Shown: positions 36,001 to 47,255, counted from the stretch's first letter. The stretch is 64,000 nucleotides of DNA from Dolomedes plantarius (GCA_907164885.2 OU015490.1:202714135-202778134); one strand, 5' to 3'. The notes: generated by a model not told the origin, from the letters alone. Made by a program: numbers and translations.

Positions 36001-39000
36001 ATACAGTACAACCTCCCGAATCCGGAAACCTCCCAGATCCGGAATGTTTTAATAAATGGCCAATTTTACTTTTCCATTTTACCAATAGATGTTGCTACCA
36101 AAATGATCAGTAAAAAAATGTGCTTCCTTTCAAGGAAGTGACATCAACGATTTTGAAGGCTTTCAAGTGTCTGGGAAAGAAGCTGAAATAGCATAATTAG
36201 TAGAATATGCAAATAAAGGCAACATTAACTTGGATAAATTGGACACGAAAATGTGGCGATCGTCGGTTCTCTGAGCAATTCTGAAATTATTGACAGTGTG
36301 GTAAATAACAAAGGTTATGATGACAGCGATCGTGAAAGTGATTCAGAATGCCCCGAAAATGAAAGAATGTCAACGGAAGACTTGATAAAATTATTAGATA
36401 AAACAATATTAGGTTTGGAACACCAGAATTTTATCTCAGAACATGAAATTATGGCACTCTATAGGATTTGAGAATTTTTTTTTTTTTAATAAGCTGAAAC
36501 TGAAGCAACAGACATTACTGACTAAAATGCTTAAATTATAATGTAATTATATGTTCTGTATTTAGGTTTATTAAATAATTAAACCATTTTACATGTTGTT
36601 TAAGTTTATTTTTTCTGAGATTTCTTAGATTATTATTTTAAATGCAAACTTAAAAAAGTTACTAAAACAGCTTAAAAATTTTATTTAAAATAATCTAAGA
36701 AGAATTTTTTAAAAAACTTCCTTAGTGCACCCCTATACTATAAGAAGAATCGCCATGCAAAATTTCAGCCCTTTAGGTCTTGCGGTTTGGTCTGTACGTT
36801 GTATGTCAGTCAGTCAGTCAACAGCAAGAAAAAGTTAGTCAGGTTGGGGATTTGATCCCACAACCAACAGGAGGGGAGGACCACGCTCTACCTCAGTACA
36901 ACAGTTGATACAGAAAGAAGAGGAAAATTACCAGTCAAGAGTTTCTCTTGGTCTCTTCCTATTGAAAGGTTTCTTATAGTCATAGTTAGAAAGTTCAGTT
37001 AATAAAGTGATGTTGTTAGATTCAATGCTATTGTGAAAGTTAATATTTATGGAGTTAATAAAGTTAGTTAGGGTGGGGAAGTTAAGTTGTTCATAGATTT
37101 TATAATTTCTAAAGTAATAGGGGGCTTCAACAATATCTCTGATAATTTTATTCTGAGCAGCACAGATTTTAGTAAAATGATAGTTGGCACAGTAGGACCA
37201 GGACTGGCAAGCATAAGTTAAAATAGGTCTTAGGAATGCACTATAGATGAGCAACTTCATATTGAGATTCAAATAGCTATTCCGAGCAATTAGGGGGAAG
37301 AGTTTTCTTTTAGCAGCTCGAAATTTATCAGTTATATGTTTTATGTGGGGGCGCTAAGTGAGGTTTTTATCAAGAATAATACCTAAGTATTTACAGAAGA
37401 TGGACCAGGGTAGAGCAGTGTTGTCAATAATGATTTTGTGATCATTGTACGAGTCAAGTCTTTTACTGGAAAACATGACAGCAACACATTTGTCAGTATT
37501 TAGCTTGATTTTCCATTTAAGTGTCCAAGAGTTGATGAGTTGAAGGTGTATGTTTAATTGATTCACAGTAAAGTTAATTTTGTTATGTGATGTGTATATG
37601 GCTGTGTCATCAGCGTAGACTGCAATGTTAGTTCTGAAGTGTGTGGGAAAGTCGTTAACATAGATACTATACAGCACACTAGCCCTTCTTTCCCAACAGG
37701 GCACCCTATGCATGGAACAGTCCATTTGAATTTAGAGGTGGGATAGATTAGGTTGAAGGGTGGCGCCATCTACCGACACCTTGAATTACTAATTTTTTTT
37801 ATTTATCTATTTATATTTTTTAAATACGTATGCTGTTGCAGTTATTATTGTTTGAACATTTTTTAAAATTTATTATACTGCTCATTAAGTGTAGAAATTA
37901 ATTTAATAGGTTTTTATTTTGTTGTTTAAAGATTTAGAGCATTTTGAAACATAACGTTAAAGTTCTGTATTCAACATTTTTATTTCTTGTGTTATGATCA
38001 TACAAGTCTTTAGGCATATTTTATGTGATACTACTGCACATTGCTTTTTTTAAAATTTATTTAGTAATTTTATTTTATAAAAATTACTAAAAAAATTACT
38101 TACCTGAAAAGATTGCATTTATCATTTGTATTGTATATAACAATACTAATGAACTAATATTCAATAACCTCAAAAGCCAGTACCTTTCAAAGCTGTGGCT
38201 ATAAATTGAAGGATGCTAAGTGCATTTTTACAATTATTTTCCTATGTTTTTTTTATTATTATCTTTATAATAGCGTAATTTTCATATGATTTTACACAAC
38301 AATCGTTTTTAACTGGCATTGAATTGGCTGTTAAAACTTTATATTTACACCTTATTTAAAATAAGTAGGAAGTAAATTTTTCAAAGAGGATGTTTCAACA
38401 CCCAATTTCACAGAAGTAGGGTGTAAATTGTAGGGTAGAAAGCTGGTAAAATGAAAATTTTGTGCAATTTAATGTCTCGATTAAAAGTAGTTCTTTTCTA
38501 AAAATTAATTTATTTCGCTTGAAAAGCTAAATATTTTATGCACGCAGTTTATATTATTATTACTATCTTTATATCGTAACGTTAACTTCATGCACGAGCA
38601 TTATTTCCTTATGCTTTTTTCATTATTATCTTTATAATAGCTTAATTTTCATATGCTTTTAGACAACTATTGTTTTTTTCATATTATGTTGATTTTTTAT
38701 TAATTAAAAATTAAGGGTAATTAATTTCGTTTCCGGAAGTTCTTATTATCTTTATTTTCATATGCTTTTTCATTTACGAATTTTTCAAATGTTGGTTAAA
38801 AAACTTTAGTGTAATTTATACATTTGTGTGTGTTTAATTATTGAAATAAATAAATTTATATTTCTGGAGAGGATGTTTCAGTTTTTAGTGGTACTATAAT
38901 AAAAGGCTGAATCTACCAAAATTCTGAGGAGTTTATTATGGAGAAAAAAGGAATTTAATATGTAGAGGATGTTTATAGGAGTTTAATGTGGAGAGGAGTT

Positions 39001-39711
39001 GAATGGTTTGCAGCCCTCAATCAAACACTTAATTTTTTAAGGGGCAACGCTGGAGTCATATCATGGTTCTATTGGAAATTTCTGCTAAACCTGTAATTTC
39101 AGCTTCTTTCTTTTTTCCCCAATGATGAAAGGCTAGATCTAGCTAAATTCTGAGGAGTTTATTATAAATTTATATATTTTTTTATTGGGATTTCCTTTTA
39201 TTCATGTGTATAAGATTTCACATGTTTTTTTTTCTATGTTATTTATACTGTGTTTAGATTTAAATTAATTTTGGTTAACAAACATTAGACAATTTGACAT
39301 TTTTACTTTTCAGATTTTAGTGCTACAATGATGAAAGGCTGAAATTCCTAAATTCTGAGATGTGTATAACATTTCACATATATTTTTTCTATGTTATTTA
39401 TACTGCGTTAATTTTTAAATTGGTTTTGGTTAACATTCTTAAAATCCTGGGCATCACCGGGTACCTCAGCTAGTATAAGATATAATTCGGATATTTAAAA
39501 AAGTAAAAATGAAAAATTCCAGTATTTTAATCCAGTTATCTAACAGAAGTTATTAATCCTTAAAATTTTGTATATATATATAGGTATATTATTACCATAT
39601 ATGAAATACTTTGAACAAATCACAACTTACTCTCCATTTAGATACTCCAAAGAGAGGCTTATCAGCCATCTGACCTAAAGATGGTGAATAATCATGGCGA
39701 GGATCCCCCAT
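30051..39711 (-). CDS. TMEM243: TMEM243 (small multi-pass membrane protein), four coding exons
   Basis: Minus-strand exons: 39631-39711 (27 codons, ATG at 39711), 35151-35201 (17), 31309-31413 (35) and 30051-30164 (38 including stop), giving 117 codons. All introns have GT-AG borders and phase 0. The conserved N-terminal box DKPLFG is followed by a first membrane segment (SFAVLTSLVVL continuing over the junction to VTVISAFIFPHWPP), a second (LNIFFAICITLMCVSHITL), the polar loop IYWYNEGGVDPKFR and a third (LIYCNTVLIVLFCICANCYY). Human TMEM243 has the same layout and near-identical length. Its function is poorly known. The introns (1.1, 3.7 and 4.4 kb) are filled with transposon remains. A 5' untranslated exon is likely at about 43.5-43.7 kb. 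Identification is by recalled similarity, without a search. Confidence 0.9.
30360..30480. repeat. GC-rich patch with a G14 run
   Basis: Within the last intron of TMEM243, a short GC-rich island has several G- and C-runs, including 14 consecutive G (about 30435-30448) followed closely by a C5 run. It may be part of a degraded transposon. No termini were found. Confidence 0.45.
31050..31151. repeat. hAT-type 3' terminus, relic
   Basis: The sequence AAAGGTTGGACACCCCTG ends at 31151. Its reverse complement begins CAGGGGTGTCCAACCTTT, the typical start of many hAT terminal repeats. A repeated GTGGCCCAAA(A/G) word lies just before it. The opposite end was not identified. Confidence 0.5.
31480..31725. 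mobile_element. MITE, about 245 bp
   Basis: The left end reads CGGTGTTCTGTAAAAAGGGC. The right end, reversed, reads TGGTGTTCTGTAAAAAGAGC, with further similarity inside (AAATACAACAA against GAATCCAGCAA). It has no coding capacity and lies in TMEM243 intron 2. The superfamily is not clear, and the target duplication could not be fixed. Confidence 0.65.
31845..32143. mobile_element. Tigger/pogo-type MITE, 299 bp
   Basis: Flanked by TA on both sides. The left end is CAGTTGAACCCCGTAATAAC and the right end, reversed, is CAGTCAAACTCTGTTATAGC. GAAC follows both. The form CAGT(C)AAACC...TATAACGAAC is typical of Tigger-derived MITEs. No coding sequence. Confidence 0.75.
32860..33920 (+). pseudogene. 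Tc1-family transposase, highly decayed
   Basis: Plus-strand traces in shifting frames: QLTEFERGRITGLR (the first HTH opening, about 32930-32970), then IQWT, QQDNACSHV (second catalytic Asp block, about 33600-33630), and near the end AWNNVLQTAIQNLYCSMV, which matches the QxxWxxIPQxxIxxLxxSM tail of Tc1 transposases. Stops are frequent. No termini were found. Confidence 0.55.
34215..34434. repeat. 198-bp GC-rich insert with 11-bp flanking direct repeats
   Basis: The word TAGGCATGACA occurs at 34215-34225 and again at 34424-34434. The 198 bp between them are much GC-richer than the surrounding intron of TMEM243. The arrangement looks like a retroposed short sequence with target-site duplication. 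There is no A-tail, and no clear A/B box pair was seen. Open frames across it on the minus strand do not resemble a known protein. Confidence 0.6.
36004..36600 (+). mobile_element. Tigger/pogo-derived element, copy 2, right end lost
   Basis: The left end follows TA and reads CAGTACAACCTCCCGAATCC, with the CCTCCC..ATCCGG word present twice in a row. The internal Tigger C-terminal-like frame is 36253-36471 (NKGYDDSDRESDSECPE, then MSTEDLIK and FISEHEIMALYRI). The right part of the element, including its terminal repeat, is not present beyond about 36600. It is a sister copy of 27644 and 59653. Confidence 0.8.
36728..36900 (-). repeat. tRNA-like SINE head next to LINE 3' end
   Basis: On the minus strand GAGGTAGAGCGTGG (A-box type, about 36885-36898) is followed by GTGGGATCAAATCCC (B-box type, about 36845-36860). 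The stretch then runs into (GTCA)n repeats (about 36807-36820) and a sequence ending near 36728. This has the form of a tRNA-derived SINE. It directly abuts the 3' end of the LINE fragment on the same strand. Confidence 0.5.
36901..37760 (-). pseudogene. Jockey-like LINE reverse transcriptase fragment, 5'-truncated
   Basis: The minus-strand frame 37354-37725 carries the RT core: SIYVNDFPTHF, then the catalytic YADD (VYADDTAIYTSH), then LNTDKCVAVMFS and FCKYLGIILD. Frame 36928-37272 continues with the C-terminal part (LIYSAFLRPILTYACQSW and KIIRDI), typical of Jockey-clade LINEs. One or more stops separate the two frames. The absence of anything upstream of about 37.76 kb fits 5' truncation on integration. 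Confidence 0.8.
38240..39475 (+). repeat. internally repetitive segment with Helitron-like CTAGT end
   Basis: Two diverged copies of a block with TTATCTTTATAATAGC and TTAATTTTCATATG lie about 360 bp apart (38.25 and 38.63 kb). Three copies of a block with AAAGGCT(G/A)....AATTCTGAG lie at about 38.91, 39.13 and 39.34 kb. The segment ends GGGTACCTCAGCTAG followed by T at about 39470. A 3' end of CTAG before T, after a GC-rich stretch, is a feature of Helitrons. No Rep/helicase gene is present and the 5' end is not defined. Confidence 0.4.
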
Positions 39712-40797
39712 TTCTAACACTTCTGTGAGTAATAAATAAATAAATAGTTAAAGAAAGTGAAAAATAAAATTAAAATTTAATTAAATTCATGTTACACAAC
39801 TTAAATACAGATGTATTTAATTATTATACCTATACATGCAATTATAATCTATAAAAAGTAAATATAATTAATTTTACATATTATTTCACACATAAGATTA
39901 TTATAATTCAAAACTATGACAAAATATACAACTTGCATCAAAATGGGAGCAGTTAACAAATGCAACATTTATCTGTAGAACTAAATCTGAATGTAATGCT
40001 TATTTATGATCTTAATGATTGCAATGAGAAAAGGCCACTTGCAATATTTTTGAATGTCAATGATACCTTTAAGATATGGTTTAGGGTACATTAATTGAAA
40101 TCAGATTTCTTCTGATCTTGTAGTTATGCAGTGAGCTGCATGAGATAAGATTTATTTAAACTGAAGGAAGTAGTATTAGTATAAGGAAAACAATATCAAG
40201 AACTTACATATGATAATGAAGTATGTATGACAATGAAAACACAACACTTTAAAACAACAGTTCTGTAAATACTCAAAATCAATTTTACTTTTGGAATCCA
40301 AATGGAAAATAAATTATTACAACAAATTTAAGTCATAAAACTTAAAATTCAATTAAATCTACTTCCTTCAATTTTATTTCAGAAAGATTCTATGCTCATG
40401 AGGTCTTTAACTACCACTTTGAAGGCTTTCAGAATTTCTCACCAGTAATTTACTAGTCTATTTTCTATCACAGCACCAATCTGTATACCTGCAGAAAATC
40501 CAACAGGCTGATTTTATCATGCATTTGATCTAATTGGAAATGAAAGATGTTTAGTTAGATAAATTGTTTATTCTAGACTTCAAAATTATCTTTGGTCCTA
40601 TATCAGTGTTTGATGCAAGTTAAAATACAAACTCTGATGTCAAGTATTCTAACAAATACCAAGCCATGCAACTCTTATAACAAATGAATGTCTATTGAAT
40701 AATTGAATTAATTTCACCTGTGTTTCTGATAAAAGAGGTGTTTTAATCAGAGAAGACAACTGAAATCAGGTCAGTAAATATAGATAGGGTATATATA

Positions 40798-41089
<292 letters not shown>

Positions 41090-41579
41090 CCACTTTAAGT
41101 ATTACTATATTTTAAACATATAGATTTTTAAAAAGTTGTTTGTTCATGATGAATAACCTAACAATTCAGACTTTGATCTGATATTTAATAATGTCTATAT
41201 TGGTAAAATACTAAGCTGTTATGAGTGAAAATGGTCATGGATTAATTCTATGATAATAAATATTTTGAATGGTACAGATAAAATAGTTAAATAATGTGCA
41301 CTCTGACAAAAATAAAAACCAGGCTTTTACCCTAAAAAAGTACTTAAATATTTACTTAAGTTTCATAATAAACAGGATCTTATTATATGGAGCATTTCAC
41401 TGAAAAATTGAATGTATTCTTTTATATATTGCCTCATTTCATACCTAAATATAATAACTGCATTGTCTTTTTAAACCTTACAGTTGAACAGTTAAAATAT
41501 TGCAGTGAATAATATCTTTGGTAACCGAATGAGAGGATTCACAAAATGAAGGTGTGCTTTTTTAATCACTTAGAATGTA

Positions 41580-42862
41580 GGGTGAAGTGGGTAAGTGAGA
41601 ACACAAAGTCATTAATTTTAAAGTCAAAGATTTTAAGAAGTTGTTGCATTTGTATGAAAATTTGCTTCCATATTTTTGGTTGTGTTCTACATTTATAGTT
41701 TTATTTTTTTATAAAATCTATTCACAACATTTTCTGCTGTAAATATTTAAAGTTTTTGTGTTTTGCGTGCTCACTTGCCCCTGCACGTAGGGCAAGTAAG
41801 TACACAGGTCCCAATAAATCATAGTTGCTTATGACAAAATAAGTGGGGAAAGTGAAAGAACAGATATTTCATACTGAACAAAAGGCTATTTATTATTATT
41901 TTTTTTTTTACATTCTTTCATTGTGGAGGTATTTTTTGTTCAAGTTGGCAGTGTCAGCAACGTCCGAATATTAAAAAAAAAAAAAGTATATTTGGATATA
42001 TTTCTTTTAGAGTAACAAATATGTGTTAAGAGTTCAAAATAAAAAATTCTATTTCTCTAGCCTATTAGTTCAATTTGCTATTTAAATAAATCTATCTTAC
42101 TTGAATGTTTGTTTCTTTAATTAACTGAATATTGTAACAAATGAAAACTTGTATTAAAAGTTCAAAACAAAATCTTTTTCCACTCACATTTACTAACAGT
42201 TAACCTAAACAGGTTAGTTTATTACAATTCACTTGCTTTTGTCTTCACGTCTTGAAACCTACAACAAAAAACTACTTTGTTGCATAATTTACTATTTTTG
42301 AATGATAAGGAATAATAAACAATCATCAGCTGTTTAAGAAACACGACAAAAGGTTGTTGGTATTGAAGTTTCTCCAGCTAGAAAACACAATTTGGGAAGA
42401 AAAAAAAGCTTTATGTGGCTGTTATAACACAAAGGCAGGTTTTTTAGGTAAATGGGCAAGTGAAAACCCTGTAGTACTGAAGTAATATTGCCAAAAAAAA
42501 AAAAAAAATTAAAAGATAAATAATAAAGGTTTTTTTTAAGTATTTTATATGTATTCTTCATTTCTTAATGAATAAATGGGTATTTTCAAAATAACTCTTA
42601 TGTGTTATGGTTAATTAGTTATGATTTTTTTTTAAATTTTGCTAGTACTCGAACTTAGGTACCTTAGTAAAAATGAAAGGGTTTGGTAGGTATAAACATT
42701 TTCCATTTAACAATTTTTTTTCTGTAAATAAAAACGAAACATAACAGTAGAGCAAGAATTTTCTACAAAGTGCACTTGAAATGTTTTTAAAAAGTTATGC
42801 TTTTTAGGGCTTTAAGCCGGCATTTTCACTTACCACACATTCTAACTTAACCCACTTCACCC
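41580..42862. mobile_element. unclassified inverted-repeat transposon, 1283 bp
   Basis: TA flanks both ends (41578-41579 and 42863-42864). The terminal repeats are GGGTGAAGTGGGTAAGTGAG (left) and GGGTGAAGTGGGTTAAGTTA (right, reversed). Related words recur inside (GGGCAAGTAAGTACACAGG at about 41790). No transposase motif is recognisable in the interior, so it is non-autonomous or decayed. The superfamily is uncertain. Confidence 0.65.
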
Positions 42863-43514
42863 TACTTGGTTTGAGCTTCAAACTAGATATAAAATAGGAA
42901 AATAAAATTCTCCAAAAGATGCAAAACAAATTATACTATGGCATCACAAATTCATTTTTGTTAAACATTTTTATATATTTTTAGAGTATGATGGTGGTAA
43001 CATTTCATGAATATAGGAATATTTCAGCTTGAAAAATAAGATTATGCCATTTACATATTATAAATGATAAAAAAAGTGCCGCTTCAGCTTTTATGAAGAA
43101 TAAAAGATAACTCTCGTACATTTATAACACTGATTCACAACATTATACATAATCACAGTGCACTCCAACTTGCAAGCAAGAAATTGTATAATTTTACCAT
43201 TACAAACACTCTCTTGGAAGAGACTCATGATTGAGACTGCGTTTTAACTTTTACATATAAGTCTAAATAACGGGCTTTTACAAGTAGTCACGAAATAAAC
43301 AGGTAACTGAAGACAAAACACTGATTACATTATCATAATATTATGACACACACCAATCCTGTTATCATCTATTCTAATCAGAAGTTCACTTTATATAAAG
43401 ATATATAGATTTCAAATAGCAGTATAACAACGGTGGTGCATTTAATTCAAAATAAAATATAATAACTAATTACGTTATAATAAGGTACAAGTAAAATATA
43501 AAACAAATATCTAC

Positions 43515-43690
43515 CTTTAAAGCGCAGTTCACCACGAAACAAGAAATTTATAAAGATACTAAAAACTAAAATTATCCATTTTTAAACTCCATACAGAAAT
43601 CTCTAATCAGTAAATATTTATGGCCGTACGTCCAACAGCGAATGACAAGGTGTGACAAAACCTCTCCAACTAGTGCTTCAGGAAGTGAGT
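43515..43690 (-). other. TMEM243: candidate 5' untranslated first exon of TMEM243
   Basis: On the minus strand a donor AAAG|GTAGAT falls at 43515. The sequence before it is GC-richer than the intron and has no ATG frame continuing into the next exon. Since the ATG exon begins with a splice acceptor at 39722, a non-coding first exon must exist upstream. This is the best candidate. The transcription start is not determined. Confidence 0.4.
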
Positions 43691-44000
43691 AATAAAACAA
43701 AAACTAGATAATATAAACATACAAATACGAATAATGAATAATAATAACCGGAACGAGCTGTGGCGAAATTCGTCGTCGGAATATATATATATGCGTAATA
43801 ATTAAAAAAAAATAGAGTTTATAAATTTTTCAAATAGTAGATATTCTGAATTTGTTCACAAACTGTGTTTTCCGATAACTTTTTCTGTTATTTAATGTTA
43901 TGCGAAGTCATTCGCGTTATTTCATCCAGCACAAAATTCACTTCAACTCAATGTTTGCCATTACGTAGTAGTTTTGGGTTCGTGTTGTAGTCATTTAATT
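43690..44000. promoter_or_regulatory. inferred bidirectional promoter of TMEM243 and UBXN4
   Basis: The interval lies between the candidate first exons of two divergently oriented genes. It is locally GC-richer, with CpG-containing words (ACGAGCTGTGGCGAAATTCG and TCGTCGG). No TATA box or factor site is claimed. The assignment rests on gene arrangement only. Confidence 0.35.
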
Positions 44001-44088
44001 TGCATTTAGATTCTAATGGAAAATTGACGTCGAAGTATATCAGACTTTATGGTTTTTAAGTGTCGTGTCTTAAATTCGATATAATTAT
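44000..44088 (+). other. UBXN4: candidate 5' untranslated first exon of UBXN4
   Basis: UBXN4's ATG exon starts with a splice acceptor (TTTTTAG before 51351), so an upstream non-coding exon is required. A good donor TTAT|GTAAGT at 44089 near the TMEM243 5' end is a candidate. It would imply a 7.3-kb first intron. The start of this exon is arbitrary here. Confidence 0.3.
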
Positions 44089-45047
44089 GTAAGTTCTTAA
44101 GTCTGTTTTTCTCGAACTAAAACTGTCGTTTGTGTAATTTAGATACCTTTCTTTGACAGATCGCCATACGATAAGACTTGATTTTTCATGCATTGAGACC
44201 GTTTGTTTTTAAATGGTATTGGTTTGATAATTTTTCTGCTGTGTGATTATTGATTTAAAATGAGTTGTAGATGGCTTTCATATCAAAATAGTTAAGGATA
44301 GGTATAATTTTTTTCCATGTAAATTTGAGAATTGCTATCTAGTAATATATTGTTTCAATAGTTGTCTTAATGTCTCCCCACATTCTGTCTGTGTATAAGT
44401 TTAACCTTTACTAACCATAAAGGTTCAAAGAGTTTGTTCTTTCACATTTGTTTCGCTTGATCGGAACTAAAAATTTAGAAGTCTCTCGAAATTAAAACGG
44501 GAGTTTAAGAGGCAATCATTTATCAATAATCTGAGAGTTTAGCTATGAATGTGCATTGATTGTTTTGATATAAGTTTGTAATTGTGTTTCTAGGTGGTTT
44601 TGTTTTATTTATTTAATTTCCATCCTTCCCCAGAAAGTTATTGTATTACTAACATATTTAGCTATCTTAATATGAAAATAATAAAAAAGAGGCTTTGTTA
44701 AGATCCGAAATGTTTGATGTCTATCAAAATGTCATCGGATGAATCTCTTTAGCTTCAATTAACTTATGGTGAATCAGCAACAAAAGTATATAACATCATA
44801 ATAAATTCATTAAAGCATTAACATATTGTTAGTAGGCAAAATTCATTCTTGGATCAAAAACAGATATGTTGTTTCAATTTTCAAATTGGTATATCTAGAT
44901 CAAAAAGAGCCTTTTCACTAAAATACCTGCTCTTTCTAGGAAAGGCATTATGATACAAGATACAGACACATACTAGTATTCATTTACTTTTATTGATATT
45001 ATATATTTTATATCTTTTCACATCATTCAAAAATTTTCACATAATCA

Positions 45048-45050
<3 letters not shown>
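44089..45050. other. AT-rich stretch, nothing recognised
   Basis: Probably the 5' part of the UBXN4 first intron. No coding motif or transposon end was recognised. Confidence 0.5.

Positions 45051-45111
<61 letters not shown>
45050..45111. repeat. (TA)n microsatellite
   Basis: About 60 bp of uninterrupted alternating T and A. Confidence 0.9.
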
Positions 45112-45113
<2 letters not shown>

Positions 45114-46230
45114 GTCATTCTCTGAAAAGTGGCGATTTCTTGTCCCAGTGGTCTTGAAAATGTATTTTTAAAATTACAAAAAAAAAAGTGATTTTAATAT
45201 ATCAATATTTATCAGAGACACATATAAACTGTGATTATTTGCTTATCAAAATTGAAATATAATATTAAAAATATTTTTTTAAATGCAAATATCATTCCCT
45301 CACTGTGTCCCCAGTGACACTTGTAGGAAAGAAAATGGTTTCATTGCCATTATATCATGTATTTTTATAATGTTTTTTTTTATAAAATCCATTAAAGATA
45401 CTTAAATAAATATTTAGCCTCTTAATTATATATGTATTTTATGTAATGAAAGAAATTAGGGCACTTTTTATCGTTGTCCATAGCATCTGGCATCGTTCCC
45501 TCACATAACTTTAAATCTGTCCCTATTTACTCAGTAGATGACAGAACATGCATTATATATGTCTAGGATAGTTTGTATAGGAGTAAAGTAAAGCAGCCAT
45601 CTAATTTTTTTGCTCAACAACATTCTTCAATTGCTAGCACATGACTTTCTAGTATTAAATCAAAGTAAAATTTCTTTTTTCTGTTATTATAATATTGGAA
45701 ATGTGTTTCAAAAGATATTTAATTAACTGAAAATATAACTAAGCCTAATAATTTTTGTACAAAGTGGTTTTCATAAGCATTTCATCATTCCCTCATAATT
45801 TTAATATGTGAGGGAATAATCTGAATCCATTTATATAAGTACTAAACAATGAAATACATATTAAAAACTCATAAGATTTTTAATTTGAGTAGGTAAGGTT
45901 AATCTATTTTAATTTTTATTATTTTATTGGGATAAGTTAAAAATAAATTTGAAAAAGTTATTGTACTAATTTAAATAAACATCAAATCTGCTAAATTTTA
46001 ATGCTTTACCTTTATTTTTTCAATTAAAATAGTGTAAAAAGACTATTTATTGAAAGTATGACAGTGCTAATTGTCTTTTCTCAGTTTTTTAAGAATAGTA
46101 AAACTATTATGGAAAAACTATATAAGGAAGAATTAAAGCTGAAAAAAAAAGAATAAGAATCAGGTGAGAGAAAAATAATTCAGATCCAGTGTTGCTTGCA
46201 AAATTAAAAAAAAAAAAAAACAACTGAGAA
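45112..46230. other. AT-rich stretch with a repeated CATTCCCTCA word
   Basis: The 10-bp word CATTCCCTCA (or CGTTCCCTCA) appears at about 45292, 45493 and 45785, and in reverse orientation (TGAGGGAATA) at about 45809. No coding motif is seen, and the termini of any element are undefined. This may be the upstream part of the decayed element whose frame begins at 46231. Confidence 0.4.
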
Positions 46231-47211
46231 ATGGCAAGTCAAACCAGTAAATATATGACACCATGTGAATTACATCAAAAAAGAAAACAGGAAATATCAG
46301 ATACAGATGATGTGCAACAGCCAACATGTAGCAAGAATTCAAATAGTATTCCAATGTTTATTAAGAAAATATGTCATTTGTAAAGATAATATAGTAATAT
46401 TTAAGTTTTGAAACAGAAAAAGATGTGAAATACAAAAAGTTGATCTTGGAGGAAACTAATTATTCTTGCAAGGGTATTAAAAAAAGTCTCGACAAAACTT
46501 GTAAATAAGGAGATACAAACAGCATTAAATTTAGTTACTAAATTAAAAGAGAATATAAACCCCTTTTTTGGCAACATTAAACATCAATATACAGGCATAG
46601 CAGATTTAAAGAAGAATCTACAACCTAATGCAGTACTAATACATATAGACTTCATTGAAAATTACTGTTGTAAGTATAGTGAAGAAATCCAGTCAGTACA
46701 CTTTAAAGCTCATAAACAAATTTCATTGCACATAGGTGTTTTTGCCAGAAACAAATGGATTTGTCAACATTGATTCCTTTTGCCACTGCAAGCGAATCAC
46801 TTAAGCATGGCACATTGGTCATCTGAGCTCATCTACAGACCATTTCAAAATATATTTTCAAGAAACAGCATTCAATTAATACTGTTCATAAGTTTAGGGA
46901 TCGACCCTGTACACAATACAAAAACAAAAAAGTTTCATTTATTGAGGTATCACACACAAGAATTATTTCCTGGCATCCAAAGCTTGACATGGAATTATAC
47001 AGAGGCAGGCCATAGGAAAGGGGCACCTGACAGCATAGGAGGAACTTTAAAGCGTTCAGCAGATATAATTAATTATAACTGAAGGTACAGATGTCAACAC
47101 ATTTGAAACTTTAATCAAAATTTTTAGGCAAGATTATACAGGAATCAAGATATTTCCAGTTGATGATGACATGATATGTAAAGCTGATAATACGCTAGCA
47201 AAAGATTTAGA
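46231..47211 (+). pseudogene. decayed transposon-type ORF with HxKGAxDxIGG motif, family unnamed
   Basis: Plus-strand traces in shifting frames. They start at ATG 46231 with a basic stretch (MTPCELHQKRKQEI), then HIDFIENYCCKYSEEIQSVH (about 46650-46710), CTQYKNKK (about 46910-46935), and GHRKGAPDSIGGTLKRSAD (about 47011-47067). The tail reads TFETLIKIFRQDY. I recall the set DFxENY, EIQSxH, SDGPxxQYKNK, HGKGxxDGIGGxxKR from an uncharacterised protein family abundant in arthropod and cnidarian genomes. I cannot name its superfamily. The DFxENY Asp, the GP..QYKNK block and HGKG..D could be a DDE-like core, but that is speculation. Frameshifts and stops make this copy non-functional. Confidence 0.5.
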
Positions 47212-47255
47212 ACCATCACAGAGGCTCAACCAACTGGTTGAGCCTCTGTGATGGT
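47212..47255. repeat. perfect 21-bp inverted repeat with 2-bp centre
   Basis: The arms ACCATCACAGAGGCTCAACC+A (47212-47232) and its exact reverse complement (47235-47255) are separated only by AC. It lies exactly at the join between the decayed ORF on the left and the Tc1 fragment on the right. It could be a cruciform or hairpin, a breakpoint signature, or an assembly foldback. Confidence 0.85.

Noticed and set aside
10100..37780. Shared word GCGCCATCTACCG at about 10119 and 37763
   Set aside because: A 13-bp match next to two different element ends; no extended similarity, so not called a repeat or regulatory site.
42334..42561. 75-codon minus-strand frame
   Set aside because: Phe/Leu-rich translation of A/T runs inside the unclassified inverted-repeat element; no transposase motif.
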